Assembly (NCBI GenBank): GCA_002478145.1
Contig: DLMI01000099.1
Coordinates: 4,964 to 51,907, forward strand
Direction: 5' to 3'
DNA from: Acidobacteria bacterium UBA7540
GTDB taxonomy: Bacteria; Acidobacteriota; Terriglobia; UBA7540
Length of the DNA stretch: 46,944 nt
Both the position numbers and the translations under genes were made by a program. Below the pieces are notes generated by a model. It saw only the letters and a program-made list of their open reading frames with translations, had not been told where the DNA came from and did not search any database. How positions within the stretch are numbered: the first letter of the stretch is position 1; the number at the start of each line of letters is the position of its first letter. Positions 16,075 to 24,163 of the stretch are shown here, piece by piece.

Positions 16075-16409
16075 GTTTCCTTCTTTCACCGGGCCTGGCG
16101 GCTGCGGGTGTTAAGCATTCAGCGGTTTGACGAAATCAACCGCTCCCTTCTTATATAATACTCCAGAACGTCGTCCGGTGGGAGTCCAGTAGGCCCTGCC
16201 GTTTCCGGGGGCTGACACTGAAAAACGCCCCGCGATGAATTCGTCGGGGAGAACCTCGCAGGACCTGGTTGGGTCCTGCATCGCGTAGGGTTGTTGAGCT
16301 TGGCGTTCATCTCTGCCGGCAGGATGGTTAGATTCGTTCTATGGTTAATCAACGTCAAGCAGGAGCAGCGTAACCTTGCGCTGCAGCTTGGCGGACAAAG
16401 GAGTTTCCT

Positions 16410-17597
16410 ATGTCGGAACCAATCCGGATTGGGATCGTGGGAGCGCGTTTTGCTGCCCGTTTCCACTGGGAAGGATACCAGCGCGTTTATGGGACGCCGG
16501 TTCAAGTGGTGGGGGTAACTTCACAATCCGCAGAATCGCGGCAGGCGTTTGCGCGCCAGCACGGGATCAAGGCCTTTGCTTCATTCGAGGAACTTTGTGA
16601 GGCTGTTGAAGTTGTTGATCTCTGCACCCCAGGTTCGACCCATGAACCGCTTGCTGTCCAGGCCCTCCGCCGGGGCAAACACGTAGTGATCGAAAAACCG
16701 TTTACGGGATATTACGGTCCGGGCACGCCTGATTTCCGGGGAGACGCCTTCAGTAAGGAGGTCATGTTGCGGGACGCGATGGCCAGTTGCGACCGCATCC
16801 TGGCTGCTGCCCGTGATGCTGGAAGACGCATCTGCTATGCGGAGAATTGGGTGTATGCTCCCGCCGTCCAAAAGGAGCGTGAGATCCTGGTGAAGAGCGG
16901 TGGCCAGATTCTGTGGGTCATCGGCGATGAATCACACAGCGGCTCACATTCCCCCTATTACGGTATCTGGAAGTTTTCCGGGGGCGGGGCGCTGGTGGGC
17001 AAGGGATGCCATCCTCTAACGGCAGTCCTTCACCTGAAGCGCGCCGAGGGCGAAGCGCGCGACCGCAAGCCCATACGTGCTGCGACAGTTTCCGCTCGCA
17101 CGCACGAAATAACACGCCTCAAGACCTTTCGCGACGCAGGGTTCCTCCGCACGAATTACCAGGACATCGAAGACTATGGCCAGATACACGTTACCTTTGA
17201 GGACGGCACAGTGGCCGATATCTTCTCTTCGGAGCTCGTGCTGGGCGGGGTTCACAACTGGCTGGAGGTATTTGCCAACAATCACCGTACACGCTGCAAT
17301 CTGAGTCCGGTAAATGCCCTTGAAACCTACAGTCCCAAGGAGGAGCTTCTCAGGGATGTCTACGTGGTGGAGAAGACGGGCACCAAGCAGGGGTGGAGCC
17401 ACCCCGCCCCGGATGAGGATTGGCAGCATGGGTACCCCCACGAGTTTCAGGATTTTGTCCAATGCCTTGCCCACAACCGAGAACCCCTCTCTAGTGGAGA
17501 CTTGGCGCGCGACACCATCGCTGTACTTTACAGTGCCTACGTGTCCGCGGAGCGGCGTGGAATGGAAGTCGAGGTCCCCCCGGAGAAGACGCCCTGA
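16410..17597 (+). CDS. Gfo/Idh/MocA family oxidoreductase, cytoplasmic
   Basis: This is a second, unrelated member of the family, without a TAT signal. The Rossmann start reads RIGIVGARFAARFHWEGYQR, followed by VDLCTPGSTHEPLAVQALRRGKHVVIEKPFTGYYGPGTP with the family EKP lysine. The C-terminal domain includes CYAENWVYAPAVQKEREIL and GGGALVGKGCHPLTAVLHL, with the His expected for substrate handling. It probably oxidises or reduces a sugar or inositol derivative using NAD(P). A strong AAAGGAG precedes ATG. It stands alone on the plus strand. The 335-base gap before it (16075-16409) has one small hairpin (gcaggacc..ggtcctgc, about 16257-16279) and no gene. Confidence 0.9.
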   Translation: MSEPIRIGIVGARFAARFHWEGYQRVYGTPVQVVGVTSQSAESRQAFARQHGIKAFASFEELCEAVEVVDLCTPGSTHEPLAVQALRRGKHVVIEKPFTGYYGPGTPDFRGDAFSKEVMLRDAMASCDRILAAARDAGRRICYAENWVYAPAVQKEREILVKSGGQILWVIGDESHSGSHSPYYGIWKFSGGGALVGKGCHPLTAVLHLKRAEGEARDRKPIRAATVSARTHEITRLKTFRDAGFLRTNYQDIEDYGQIHVTFEDGTVADIFSSELVLGGVHNWLEVFANNHRTRCNLSPVNALETYSPKEELLRDVYVVEKTGTKQGWSHPAPDEDWQHGYPHEFQDFVQCLAHNREPLSSGDLARDTIAVLYSAYVSAERRGMEVEVPPEKTP

Positions 17598-17948
17598 GTA
17601 ATTGCCATACGAGGCATGCATCGTAGTTTCCGTGGTTCTGGAAAGTAGGGCTTTCCATCACCTTGAGACTCTGTTCGTACCGTTTTTGGGGGTCAGAGCT
17701 TGCGGGGCTTCAATACTGCCCGACTGCGGTCCTGCTTGACAATTTTTGTCCAGAGCGCGTGCGCGGCACGTCTGCCTCTCGTGGGATTTGTTGCTAAAAG
17801 GACGATAAGTTCTGTGTTTTCAGGCAGAGGAGTCTGTGTGAAGCGGGGCGGTCCCGGCATGAAACGTGCTATAGTGTGTGGCAACGTGTGAAGTGCTTTG
17901 AGGCGCCAGTGTTTTCCTCTGGTGTGCCGGGGGGAAGGAATGAGTTCC
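17598..17948. other. Non-coding gap before the pilin gene
   Basis: No gene is supported in these 351 bases. A short hairpin, gacaatttttgtc (17737-17749), and a TATAGT hexamer at 17870-17875 are present, but no convincing -35 stands before the hexamer. GGGGAAGGA at 17931-17939 is the ribosome site for the following gene. A sigma54-like TGGCA..TGC pair near 17880 has the wrong spacing. Confidence 0.4.
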
Positions 17949-18434
17949 ATGGCTCGCCATGAAGAAGGATTCTCTCTTATAGAGCTCCTTATCGTTGTAG
18001 CCATCATCTTGATTATTGCTGCCATAGCTATACCGAGCCTGATCAGGAGCCGCATAGCTGCTAACCAAGCATCGGCCATCGAGAGCCTACGCGTGCTAGG
18101 AACCTCGGAGGTCACTTACGCCGCGATTTACGGGAATGGGTATTCCTCCACCCTCGCCCAACTGGGCTCACCTCCAGCCGGGGCCATTCCCAGCGCCTCC
18201 GCCGCCGGCCTGGTTGACGAGCTTTTGGTAAGTGGATCCAAGAGTGGCTATACTTTCACCTACAGTCCTACCTTGCTTGATGCCACCGGTCGGTATAACG
18301 GGTACACGATTTTGGCCAACCCCACACAAGTCGGCATATCAGGCGTCGACTTCTACTACGAAGACGAAACGCATATCATCCGCATGAATACAACCGCTCC
18401 GGCGGGATCCACGGACTCGTATGTCGCGGATTAG
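17949..18434 (+). CDS. Type IV pilin-like / pseudopilin protein
   Basis: The N-terminus shows a prepilin peptidase site and N-methylation signal: a short basic leader, then G^FSLIELLIVVAIILIIAAIAIPSL with Glu at +5. The long hydrophobic helix and the segment SRIAANQASAIESLRVLGTSEVTYA are typical of pilin/pseudopilin alpha1. The globular part is beta-rich, and the C-terminus ends FYYEDETHIIRMN..., much like acidobacterial and deltaproteobacterial PilA-type proteins. I chose ATG at 17949, 9 bases after GGGGAAGGA. An ATG at 17940 is too close to that site. No assembly genes lie nearby, so this is an orphan pilin gene, perhaps followed by a glycan gene by chance. Confidence 0.9.
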   Translation: MARHEEGFSLIELLIVVAIILIIAAIAIPSLIRSRIAANQASAIESLRVLGTSEVTYAAIYGNGYSSTLAQLGSPPAGAIPSASAAGLVDELLVSGSKSGYTFTYSPTLLDATGRYNGYTILANPTQVGISGVDFYYEDETHIIRMNTTAPAGSTDSYVAD

Positions 18435-18477
18435 TCTGCCCAATCAAGATTTCCACTTCGATCAGACGAACTCAGAC

Positions 18478-18507
18478 TTGGATATTCGCGCTTTCTGGTA
18501 CTATTAA
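18478..18507 (+). promoter_or_regulatory. Weak sigma70-like promoter candidate before the sugar transferase
   Basis: TTGGAT (18478-18483) and TATTAA (18502-18507) are 18 bases apart, 38 bases before the start of the next gene. Both hexamers keep four of six consensus bases. No other signal is seen in the 110-base gap after the pilin stop. Confidence 0.3.
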
Positions 18508-18544
18508 CGGTGTTGCGGCTTGGCCGGACACGAGGGAGCGTCGA

Positions 18545-19969
18545 ATGTTTTCCCGCCATAATCGCATGATCGGTGCCTTTTATTTGTGCGCCGACACGCT
18601 GCTGGCCTTAATCAGTTTTTGGGTGGCGCGGGAGGTTCGCTCCTATCTCATCATTCCCCGGCCGCTTTATTCGCTTTCTAACTATCCCTGGATAGTTCCT
18701 CTGTCGGTGGGGATTTGGATCGTCGTGGGCCTGCTGGCAGGGATTTACCGCGAGATCAAGGAAGAAGATTTGCGTCGCGCTTTCGCGGACCCTCTCAAGG
18801 TTGGGCTCGTGGCGACGGTGCTGCTTTTTGCCGTTACCTTCGCGATTAAATTTCAGTATCTCAGTCGCTTGCTGCTGGTGCTGTACGCGGCCACGGACCT
18901 GGTGGCCATGACGCTTTTCCGGCTCGTGGCACGGCGCTTCGCCGGACCTTTGCGGCGAAGTCTGGCGGGGCTGCGCAGTTTTCTGCTCGTGGGGGAGGGG
19001 CCGGAGGTGATTGAAATTGCGCGCACCATCGAAGCCCATGAAACTCGCGGCATGCGGCTCTTGGGATTTGTTCGAACCGGCTCTGCTCCCCCCTTCTTGC
19101 TTGACCAGTCCCTGTTGCGGGGTTCTTACCCCGTCTTCGACTTGCCGCAGCTTCAGGAACTCCTCCGCAAGCAGGTAATTGACGAAGTGATTTTTGCCAT
19201 ATCCAAAGACGATTTGGAAAGGTTGGGGGAGTCATTTCTGGCCTGTGAAGTGGAAGGCGTGAAGACGCGGGTGCTTCTCACCTTTTTCCCTCATGTGATC
19301 TCCAAGGTTTATTTGGAACGCCTGGGCGAGAAACCGCTGCTCACCTTCGCCACCACGCCCGAAAACGAATACCTGCTCCTATTGAAACGCGCCCTGGATT
19401 TTGTGATGGCGGTTACCCTGCTCGTGGTCCTGTCTCCTCTGATAGCCCTGTTGGCCTTGCTCATCCGGTTGACCTCTCAGGGTCCGGTCCTTTACCGGCA
19501 GACGCGCTGCGGGCTGGGCGGCAGAACGTTCACCCTTTATAAATTCCGTTCCATGCGTCCGGATGCCGACCTGCGCCGCGAGGAACTGGAAGCTCTGAAT
19601 GAAGTGGATGGGCCGGTTTTCAAAATCACCCATGACCCCCGTTGCACGCCCATGGGGCGGTTCATGCGCAAATTCAGCCTCGATGAACTCCCGCAGTTGC
19701 TCAACATCGTCAAGGGCGATATGTCTTTTGTAGGTCCGCGGCCGCCCTTGCCGGAGGAAGTGGAGAAGTACGAGCGCTGGCAACGCCGCCGCCTGCGCAT
19801 GCCTCCCGGCCTGACCTGCCTGTGGGCGCTCGAAGGCCGCAGCCGCCTCAGTTTCCGCCGTTGGATGGAGCTCGACCTCGATTACATCGACCACTGGTCG
19901 CTGGCACTCGACTGGAAAATCCTGCTCAAAACCGTTCCCATAATCCTGCTGGGCCGAGGCGCCAGCTAG
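18545..19969 (+). CDS. Undecaprenyl-phosphate sugar phosphotransferase (WbaP/WcaJ-like)
   Basis: This polyprenyl-phosphate hexose-1-phosphate transferase starts repeat-unit assembly of exopolysaccharide or O-antigen on undecaprenyl phosphate in the inner membrane. The N-terminal third has about four membrane helices, followed by a nucleotide-binding-like domain (LRSFLLVGEGPEVIEIARTI, DEVIFAISKDDLERLGESFL). Another helix (VMAVTLLVVLSPLIALLALL) precedes the catalytic bacterial sugar transferase domain. Conserved pieces there are YKFRSMRPDAD, KFSLDELPQLLNIVKGDMSFVGPRPPLPEE and PGLTCLWALEGRS. At 474 residues the length is standard. The sugar is usually glucose or galactose but cannot be decided here. 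The next gene is a methyltransferase. Confidence 0.92.
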   Translation: MFSRHNRMIGAFYLCADTLLALISFWVAREVRSYLIIPRPLYSLSNYPWIVPLSVGIWIVVGLLAGIYREIKEEDLRRAFADPLKVGLVATVLLFAVTFAIKFQYLSRLLLVLYAATDLVAMTLFRLVARRFAGPLRRSLAGLRSFLLVGEGPEVIEIARTIEAHETRGMRLLGFVRTGSAPPFLLDQSLLRGSYPVFDLPQLQELLRKQVIDEVIFAISKDDLERLGESFLACEVEGVKTRVLLTFFPHVISKVYLERLGEKPLLTFATTPENEYLLLLKRALDFVMAVTLLVVLSPLIALLALLIRLTSQGPVLYRQTRCGLGGRTFTLYKFRSMRPDADLRREELEALNEVDGPVFKITHDPRCTPMGRFMRKFSLDELPQLLNIVKGDMSFVGPRPPLPEEVEKYERWQRRRLRMPPGLTCLWALEGRSRLSFRRWMELDLDYIDHWSLALDWKILLKTVPIILLGRGAS

Positions 19970-19976
19970 CTGGATG

Positions 19977-20156
19977 AAATCAGAAGCCAGAAGTCAGAAG
20001 GCAGAAGTCAGAAGAAAAGCTCCCGTCCTCAGCAAGCGTAGCGCAGGTCCCGTATTCTGGACCTGCGGCTCTTCGCAAGCGAAGCGCAATCAGCGTTAAG
20101 CAGTGAAGCCACCCCGGTGAGTGTTGAAAGCTGACGGCTGATAGCTGAGAGCTAAC
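19977..20156. repeat. Stacked word repeats and GC hairpin between sugar transferase and methyltransferase
   Basis: Three repeat kinds follow each other. A purine tandem, cagaagccagaagtcagaag, with further cagaagt words fills 19980-20013. A hairpin gtagcgcaggtcc..ggacctgcggc lies at 20039-20072, related to those near 2985 and 29402. Words gctgacggctgatagctgag end at about 20150, matching the class at 8074. The last repeat ends only a few bases before the ATG of the methyltransferase, so it forms the 5' leader, and no separate ribosome site is visible. Confidence 0.6.
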
Positions 20157-20879
20157 ATGTCTGGACCAGAAAAACGATACCCCTGGGCACGCTTCGGCAG
20201 GCCCGCAGAATACGGCTCTTATGGCGTTACCAAGCGCCTGGAAAAAATCGACCAAGCCTTTTCCCTGGCCGGGATGCGACTACTGGACCTGGGTTGCGGA
20301 AACGGAAGTTATACGCTGGAGCTTTCGCGCCGAGCCGCCTGGACCTGCGGCTTAGACGTGCAGTTCAATCTTTTGAAATCAGTTCCCGCCAGCATTCCTC
20401 GCGTCCAGGGAGCCGGCGAGAGTCTTCCCTTCAAGAACCAGAGCTTTGATTGCATAACCATGATTGAAGTCCTCGAACACACCTATTCCGACACTCGCGT
20501 CTTGGACGAATGCCGTCGCGTGCTGAGGAGCGGGGGGAAATTGGTGCTGTTTGTCCCCAACAAGCTTTATCCCTTCGAAACTCATCCAAGCCACCTCGCC
20601 GGGCTAACCCTCGGCACGAACGTTCCTTTCGTCTCATGGTTACCTGGCGCCTTTCACGCCCGAATTTCCTCCGCGAAGATTTATAGCCGTCGAAGGATCA
20701 TAGGCATGGCTCGCGCGGCTGGCTTCGAAGTGTGTAAGGTCGGATACATCTTTCCCCCGCTGGATTCTTTCCCCTTGCCTCTCAAGGAGACCTATCGGCG
20801 ATTGGCCCGGCGACTCGAAGACACGCCCTTGCGCAATTTCGGGGTCTCAATCTTTTTAGTTCTAACCAAACGGATTTGA
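20157..20879 (+). CDS. SAM-dependent methyltransferase, class I
   Basis: The fold is recognised from motif I LLDLGCGNGSYTLELSR (residues about 42-58), the acidic end of strand 2 (CGLDVQFNL) and the GAGESLPFKNQSFDCITMIEVLEH region. Post-I LRSGGKLVLFVPNKLYPFETH is also typical of Methyltransf_11/UbiE-like enzymes. The substrate is unknown. Its place after a polyprenyl-phosphate sugar transferase suggests a glycan or polyprenyl substrate, but small-molecule methylation is equally possible. The ATG directly follows a word repeat without a clear Shine-Dalgarno sequence. No later in-frame start fits before motif I. The stop abuts a transposase remnant. Confidence 0.88.
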   Translation: MSGPEKRYPWARFGRPAEYGSYGVTKRLEKIDQAFSLAGMRLLDLGCGNGSYTLELSRRAAWTCGLDVQFNLLKSVPASIPRVQGAGESLPFKNQSFDCITMIEVLEHTYSDTRVLDECRRVLRSGGKLVLFVPNKLYPFETHPSHLAGLTLGTNVPFVSWLPGAFHARISSAKIYSRRRIIGMARAAGFEVCKVGYIFPPLDSFPLPLKETYRRLARRLEDTPLRNFGVSIFLVLTKRI

Positions 20880-20880
20880 T

Positions 20881-20988
20881 TTCATCCTCACGCCCACCCA
20901 TGGTTCCTGGCTGAACCTGATCGAATCGTTCTTTGGCAAGATGGCCAAGACCCTGCTGCGCGGGATACGCGTGAAGTCCAAAGAAGAA
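20881..20988 (+). pseudogene. IS630-type transposase C-terminal remnant
   Basis: The frame starting at 20881 reads FILTPTHGSWLNLIESFFGK and then MAKTLLRGIRVKSKEE. This is the conserved C-terminal region of IS630-family DDE transposases, where the Glu of the catalytic triad sits in the GSWLN..E segment. After about 20988 the similarity fades. The N-terminal domain and the first two Asp residues are gone, and no inverted ends were recognised. The insertion scar lies directly after the methyltransferase stop codon. Confidence 0.75.
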
Positions 20989-21230
20989 CGTCCCTCTCCT
21001 CTGCCCGCATTGATGCGAAGCGTCGACCCCGCCTTGATCGATTCCATTACACGCGAGATGGTGACTGGGAAACAGGGGAATATGATCGCAGGCCCCGGCG
21101 CGGCGGGATCGAGCAGGAAGATCCAGGGGGTGAGCAGAAAGCGGAAAGCACGAAGAAGAGAACAGAAAGTAGGGACCAGATGGTCTTCATTCTGACTCCT
21201 GACTCCTACTCTTTCCCTACCCGCTTCAGC
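20989..21230. other. Gap with low-complexity words after the transposase scar
   Basis: No gene is supported. The right part is purine-rich (agcagaaagcggaaagcacg around 21133-21152) and is followed by the word tandem ctgactcctgactcctactc (21193-21212), another member of the intergenic word-repeat class. The minus-strand cutC gene ends at 21231. Confidence 0.4.
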
Positions 21231-21983
21231 TTATTCTTTCAACGTGCGGACGACCCGTTCGACGAGGTATCGGTCCGCCACTTGGTATTGGTCCTCCGGC
21301 GGGTAGAGAGCGCCTCCAAAAGTCACAAAGGGCCGGCCCCGAACGGAGGTATCAGATTGAGTCTTGAAGGCAGTGAGATGGACCTGTTTGCAGCCCGTCG
21401 ACTCCACGACTTGGCGGAGGCTGAGTGGCTTTATGCCGCCGCCAGGGAGTATCTCGATGCGGCCGCCGGCATATTCAATCAGCCGCTTGATAAGGTGTGC
21501 GCCCTCCGGAACGGTATCTTCCTGGCCGCTTGTCAGGACCCGAGTAAACCCCAAGGAGACTAGTTGGTCCAGAGACCGGAAAGGGTCGGGGGTGACGTCG
21601 AAAGCGCGATGGAAGACAGCCTGCCGATCACCGATGAGTTTCCGCATGCGTGTACACCGTTCCTCGTCGATGCCGCCGTCGGCATTCAGTATCCCGAACA
21701 CCATCCCCTCGGCGCCCTGCTCGGCAGCAAGCACGGTATCGCGTTCCATGACTGTCATTTCCGACTTCGTGTAGCAGAATCCTCCTCCGCGCGGTCGAAT
21801 CATAACCATGATGGGGATCTTTAGCCGGGCTTTCGCTTCGATAATCGTACCGAGCGAGGGCGTCAATCCTCCCAGGAACAGCGCAGAGCAGAGTTCGACG
21901 CGGTCTGCCCCGCCCCGTTCCGCTTCAAGCGCATCCTCGAGCGAGCCGCAGCAAATCTCTACTAGAATCCTCTGCATTGCCAT
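21231..21983 (-). CDS. cutC: CutC family protein
   Basis: The 250-residue TIM-barrel protein was historically linked to copper homeostasis; a direct role in copper handling is doubted, and the true activity is uncertain. Family motifs are RILVEICCGSLEDALEAERGGADRVELCSALFLGGLTPS at the start, then IPIMVMIRPRGGGFCYT. VFHRAFDVTPDPFRSLDQLVSLGFTRVLTSGQ is in the middle and ILPGGGIKPLSLRQVVE towards the end. I chose ATG at 21983, with AAAGGAGGAGT upstream; the frame extends further without a ribosome site. A PfkB sugar kinase lies upstream on the same strand across a 331-base gap. CutC-like proteins near sugar kinases may act in sugar metabolism (inference). Confidence 0.9.
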   Translation of the reverse strand: MAMQRILVEICCGSLEDALEAERGGADRVELCSALFLGGLTPSLGTIIEAKARLKIPIMVMIRPRGGGFCYTKSEMTVMERDTVLAAEQGAEGMVFGILNADGGIDEERCTRMRKLIGDRQAVFHRAFDVTPDPFRSLDQLVSLGFTRVLTSGQEDTVPEGAHLIKRLIEYAGGRIEILPGGGIKPLSLRQVVESTGCKQVHLTAFKTQSDTSVRGRPFVTFGGALYPPEDQYQVADRYLVERVVRTLKE

Positions 21984-22314
21984 TAGACTCCTCCTTTCGT
22001 TGCCGTCTTTATGCCTCAGCCGTTCAGGTTTGGCAGAGCTCAGCCTGCAAAGACTGGAATGGCAAGGCCGGGCAATAGCCATTCCCTTTCGAGCGTCGAA
22101 CCTGGCGTTGTGCCACACTTAATTGTTCACAAGGGCGACACAACACTAGCTCATATCTTGGGTGGCGTTCTTAGGGCCTCAACCTCTTCCTTAGTATTGA
22201 CCATAATATTGACAAAGAGCCGCCGTGGTTCCAGCGAATCCAAGAGAAGACGCATTTCCTGCGGGTTGAATGAACCCCGGATCAACAATGGCCGCTTGCC
22301 GCCTGGGTGAAGAG
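21984..22314. other. Gap between PfkB kinase and cutC
   Basis: No complete gene is seen. On the minus strand one frame running into the gap from the end of the kinase gene reads RPLLIRGSFNPQEMRLLLDSL and then FVNIMVNTKEEVEALRTPPKI before a stop at 22151. It looks protein-like, but it has no start or ribosome site and may be the tail of a decayed gene. The rest is featureless apart from the cutC ribosome site. Confidence 0.35.
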
Positions 22315-23274
22315 TCAGGTAACTCTCGCGATCTCGAGGTGATTTTGCGCCACAAAAGCCAGGGCCTCCGCGAAGTGGAAAACCCCATCGTGGCATCCCA
22401 AGGCCCGCGTGCAGGAGGCGCCCACAGCACTTGCAAAGCGCAGCGAGTCTTCGAGCGACCAACCCTCGAGCATCCCAACCAGGAAGCCAGCGTCAAAAGC
22501 GTCTCCACTTCCCGATTCGTCAATGGAGTCAACCTGGAAAGCACCCGCGCGCAGCTTCTCGCTCCCCCGCCTGGCCAGCGCTCCTGCACTACCCTGAGTA
22601 ATCACGATGGTTCCGTCAGGATTGAAGCGGGCCAAGATTTCTGCCTGCTCGAGCGGGTCACTACGACCCGTCAAGGCGCGGGCCTCGTCTTTATTGGGCA
22701 AAAACAGATCTGTATAAAGAAGAGCCTGCCGGATATTTTCTAAGGGGGATGGGGACCCCGCAGGAATCACGACATCCAGAGCTGTAATCAACCTGCGCAG
22801 CTTGGCCTTCCGGAAAAGTTCCACGAGATGTTCGGGTCGAAAAGCCGGCATGGCGAGGTACCCTCCCACGTAGAGTGCACGTGCGCCATTAAGGGCCCGT
22901 GCATCAATGTCGGTGATCGAAAAATCGGCGTTGGCGCCAAAACAGTGGAAGTACCGGCGGTCCTGGCCCCGCACGTTAACAATGAAAGTACAAGATGTGG
23001 GATGAGTCTGGCTGCGTCGAATGAAAGAAGTGGCGATGCCCAATCGTTTCAAATCTCGCAGAACAAACTCCCCGAAAAGATCATTGCCGACTTTGCCGAG
23101 TACACTCGTGCTGCGGCCCAGACGCCCCAAATCAGCCGCGGTGTTGGCAGCACATCCTCCCACACTAAGCAGATAGCGGTCGAGGAGTGCCAGTTCGCCA
23201 GCGGCTGGAAGGGAAGCGATGGGGTTCCCGAAGATGTCGGCAACTAAGATTCCCAGACAAACCACATCCGCCAT
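22315..23274 (-). CDS. PfkB family carbohydrate/nucleoside kinase
   Basis: The 319-residue ribokinase-like enzyme phosphorylates a sugar or nucleoside. The start VVCLGILVADIFGNPI is followed by the PfkB signature 1 VGGCAANTAADLGRLGRSTSVLGKVGND and a lid segment (TSCTFIVNVRGQDRRYFHCFGAN). The ATP site contains TIVITQGSAGALARRG and the catalytic DESGSGDAFDAGFLVGML, where Ser replaces the more usual Ala in GAGD. The substrate is not determinable from sequence. The ribosome site AGAGGAGGT lies 9 bases before ATG. It stands upstream of cutC on the same strand. Confidence 0.9.
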   Translation of the reverse strand: MADVVCLGILVADIFGNPIASLPAAGELALLDRYLLSVGGCAANTAADLGRLGRSTSVLGKVGNDLFGEFVLRDLKRLGIATSFIRRSQTHPTSCTFIVNVRGQDRRYFHCFGANADFSITDIDARALNGARALYVGGYLAMPAFRPEHLVELFRKAKLRRLITALDVVIPAGSPSPLENIRQALLYTDLFLPNKDEARALTGRSDPLEQAEILARFNPDGTIVITQGSAGALARRGSEKLRAGAFQVDSIDESGSGDAFDAGFLVGMLEGWSLEDSLRFASAVGASCTRALGCHDGVFHFAEALAFVAQNHLEIARVT

Positions 23275-23347
23275 TTTGCAATGACCTCCTCTTTTCCCGA
23301 TCTGGCTTTGAACGGCACCAATGCCCGCGCTCGATTCAAGTCATCGT

Positions 23348-23497
23348 CTAATCGTCCTGCGCCGGAAAGCCCAACTGGAAGGCCAGCGCGCTTTGCTCCG
23401 GACAGCTCTCGAGAACGGGTCGGACGCAAGCAACTTGGTCGAGGACCAAGCGATATTCGGGGTGGTCCGGCCTCAGGCCCGTGTACAGAATGACCAA
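23348..23497 (-). CDS. Possible small protein, unrecognised
   Basis: A 49-residue reading frame starts at a TTG seven bases after AGGAGG and reads VILYTGLRPDHPEYRLVLDQ, then VACVRPVLESCPEQSALAFQ and a short acidic end. The amino acid pattern looks natural and the ribosome site is strong. The start is not ATG, the length is small and I know no family. A longer frame on the same strand (23244-23627) overlaps the kinase start and has the composition of a shadow. The alternative is that this is a fragment of a decayed gene. Confidence 0.3.
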   Translation of the reverse strand: MVILYTGLRPDHPEYRLVLDQVACVRPVLESCPEQSALAFQLGFPAQDD

Positions 23498-23751
23498 TCC
23501 CCATCCTCCTGAGAGCTTGGGCGCAAAGGTCGCCCTGGCCGGTGATTATGACCTCTGGTGCATCCTGTGAACCAAGATTCAATCGCTGACGTTGTGGAAA
23601 AAGAGCAAGAAACGGCTTCTCGCACACACTCCCCCCAGCGAGGACTGCCTCGACGGAACTTGGGGCGGAGTTATGCCCTGATTTCGCGCACCTCCACCCC
23701 CTGCTCCAAAAGAACGTGATTGCTGGGGGAGTTTTGCAATCTCCGGCAGCG

Positions 23752-23955
23752 CTAGGCCTCGCTCGGACGTACGTTCGTAGCCCGGGGTCCTTTGTCCCCT
23801 CTCTCCACTTCGAGTTCGACGCTTTCCCCCTCCTTCAAAACGTCGAAGTTAAGACCCTGAAGGCTGCTGCGGTGGAAGAAAACCTCCTGGCCCTCAGCAG
23901 TGCGGATAAACCCAAACCCACGGTCACGGATAATTCGCTTGATAGTCCCTTGCAT
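23752..23955 (-). CDS. Cold-shock domain protein (CspA family)
   Basis: This 67-residue single-stranded nucleic acid binding protein has a five-stranded OB fold. It starts MQGTIKRIIRDRGFGFIRTAEGQ with RNP1-like RGFGFI and continues with EVFFHRSSLQGLNFDVLKEG carrying the RNP2-like VFFH. The end reads VERGDKGPRATNVRP, as in many proteobacterial and acidobacterial Csp proteins. I chose ATG at 23955 with GAGG upstream; the frame can start at GTG 23961. It lies alone between two minus-strand clusters and probably acts as an RNA chaperone. Confidence 0.93.
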   Translation of the reverse strand: MQGTIKRIIRDRGFGFIRTAEGQEVFFHRSSLQGLNFDVLKEGESVELEVERGDKGPRATNVRPSEA

Positions 23956-24163
23956 GGGCACCTCGGACAGCGTATGGGGATCTTCGCGCCGGGTCGAAAA
24001 AGAACAAGCCAGCCTGCGCGTGAAGTCACCTCACGTACGCATTGGCGCAACTGTACCAACACCCAAGCGCCTTGTCAAAGGCCAACCTGCGGTGTCCCAC
24101 TTCCCTGCCAGCGATCTCGCCAGCGCGGGTAGGTAGCCAGCCTTCTGCGCTCAGCACTGTTCC

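Noticed and set aside
16119..16505. Minus-strand frame of 128 codons
   Set aside because: It overlaps the start of the Gfo/Idh gene at 16410, has no recognisable domain and a composition typical of a shadow.
17880..17900. Sigma54-like promoter before the pilin gene
   Set aside because: The TGGCA and TGC elements are three bases too far apart for the -24/-12 spacing.
23244..23627. Minus-strand frame of 127 codons overlapping the PfkB start
   Set aside because: It overlaps the kinase start by 31 bases, and its Arg/Pro-rich middle looks like a frame shadow. A shorter frame with a ribosome site (23348-23497) fits better and is listed with low confidence.
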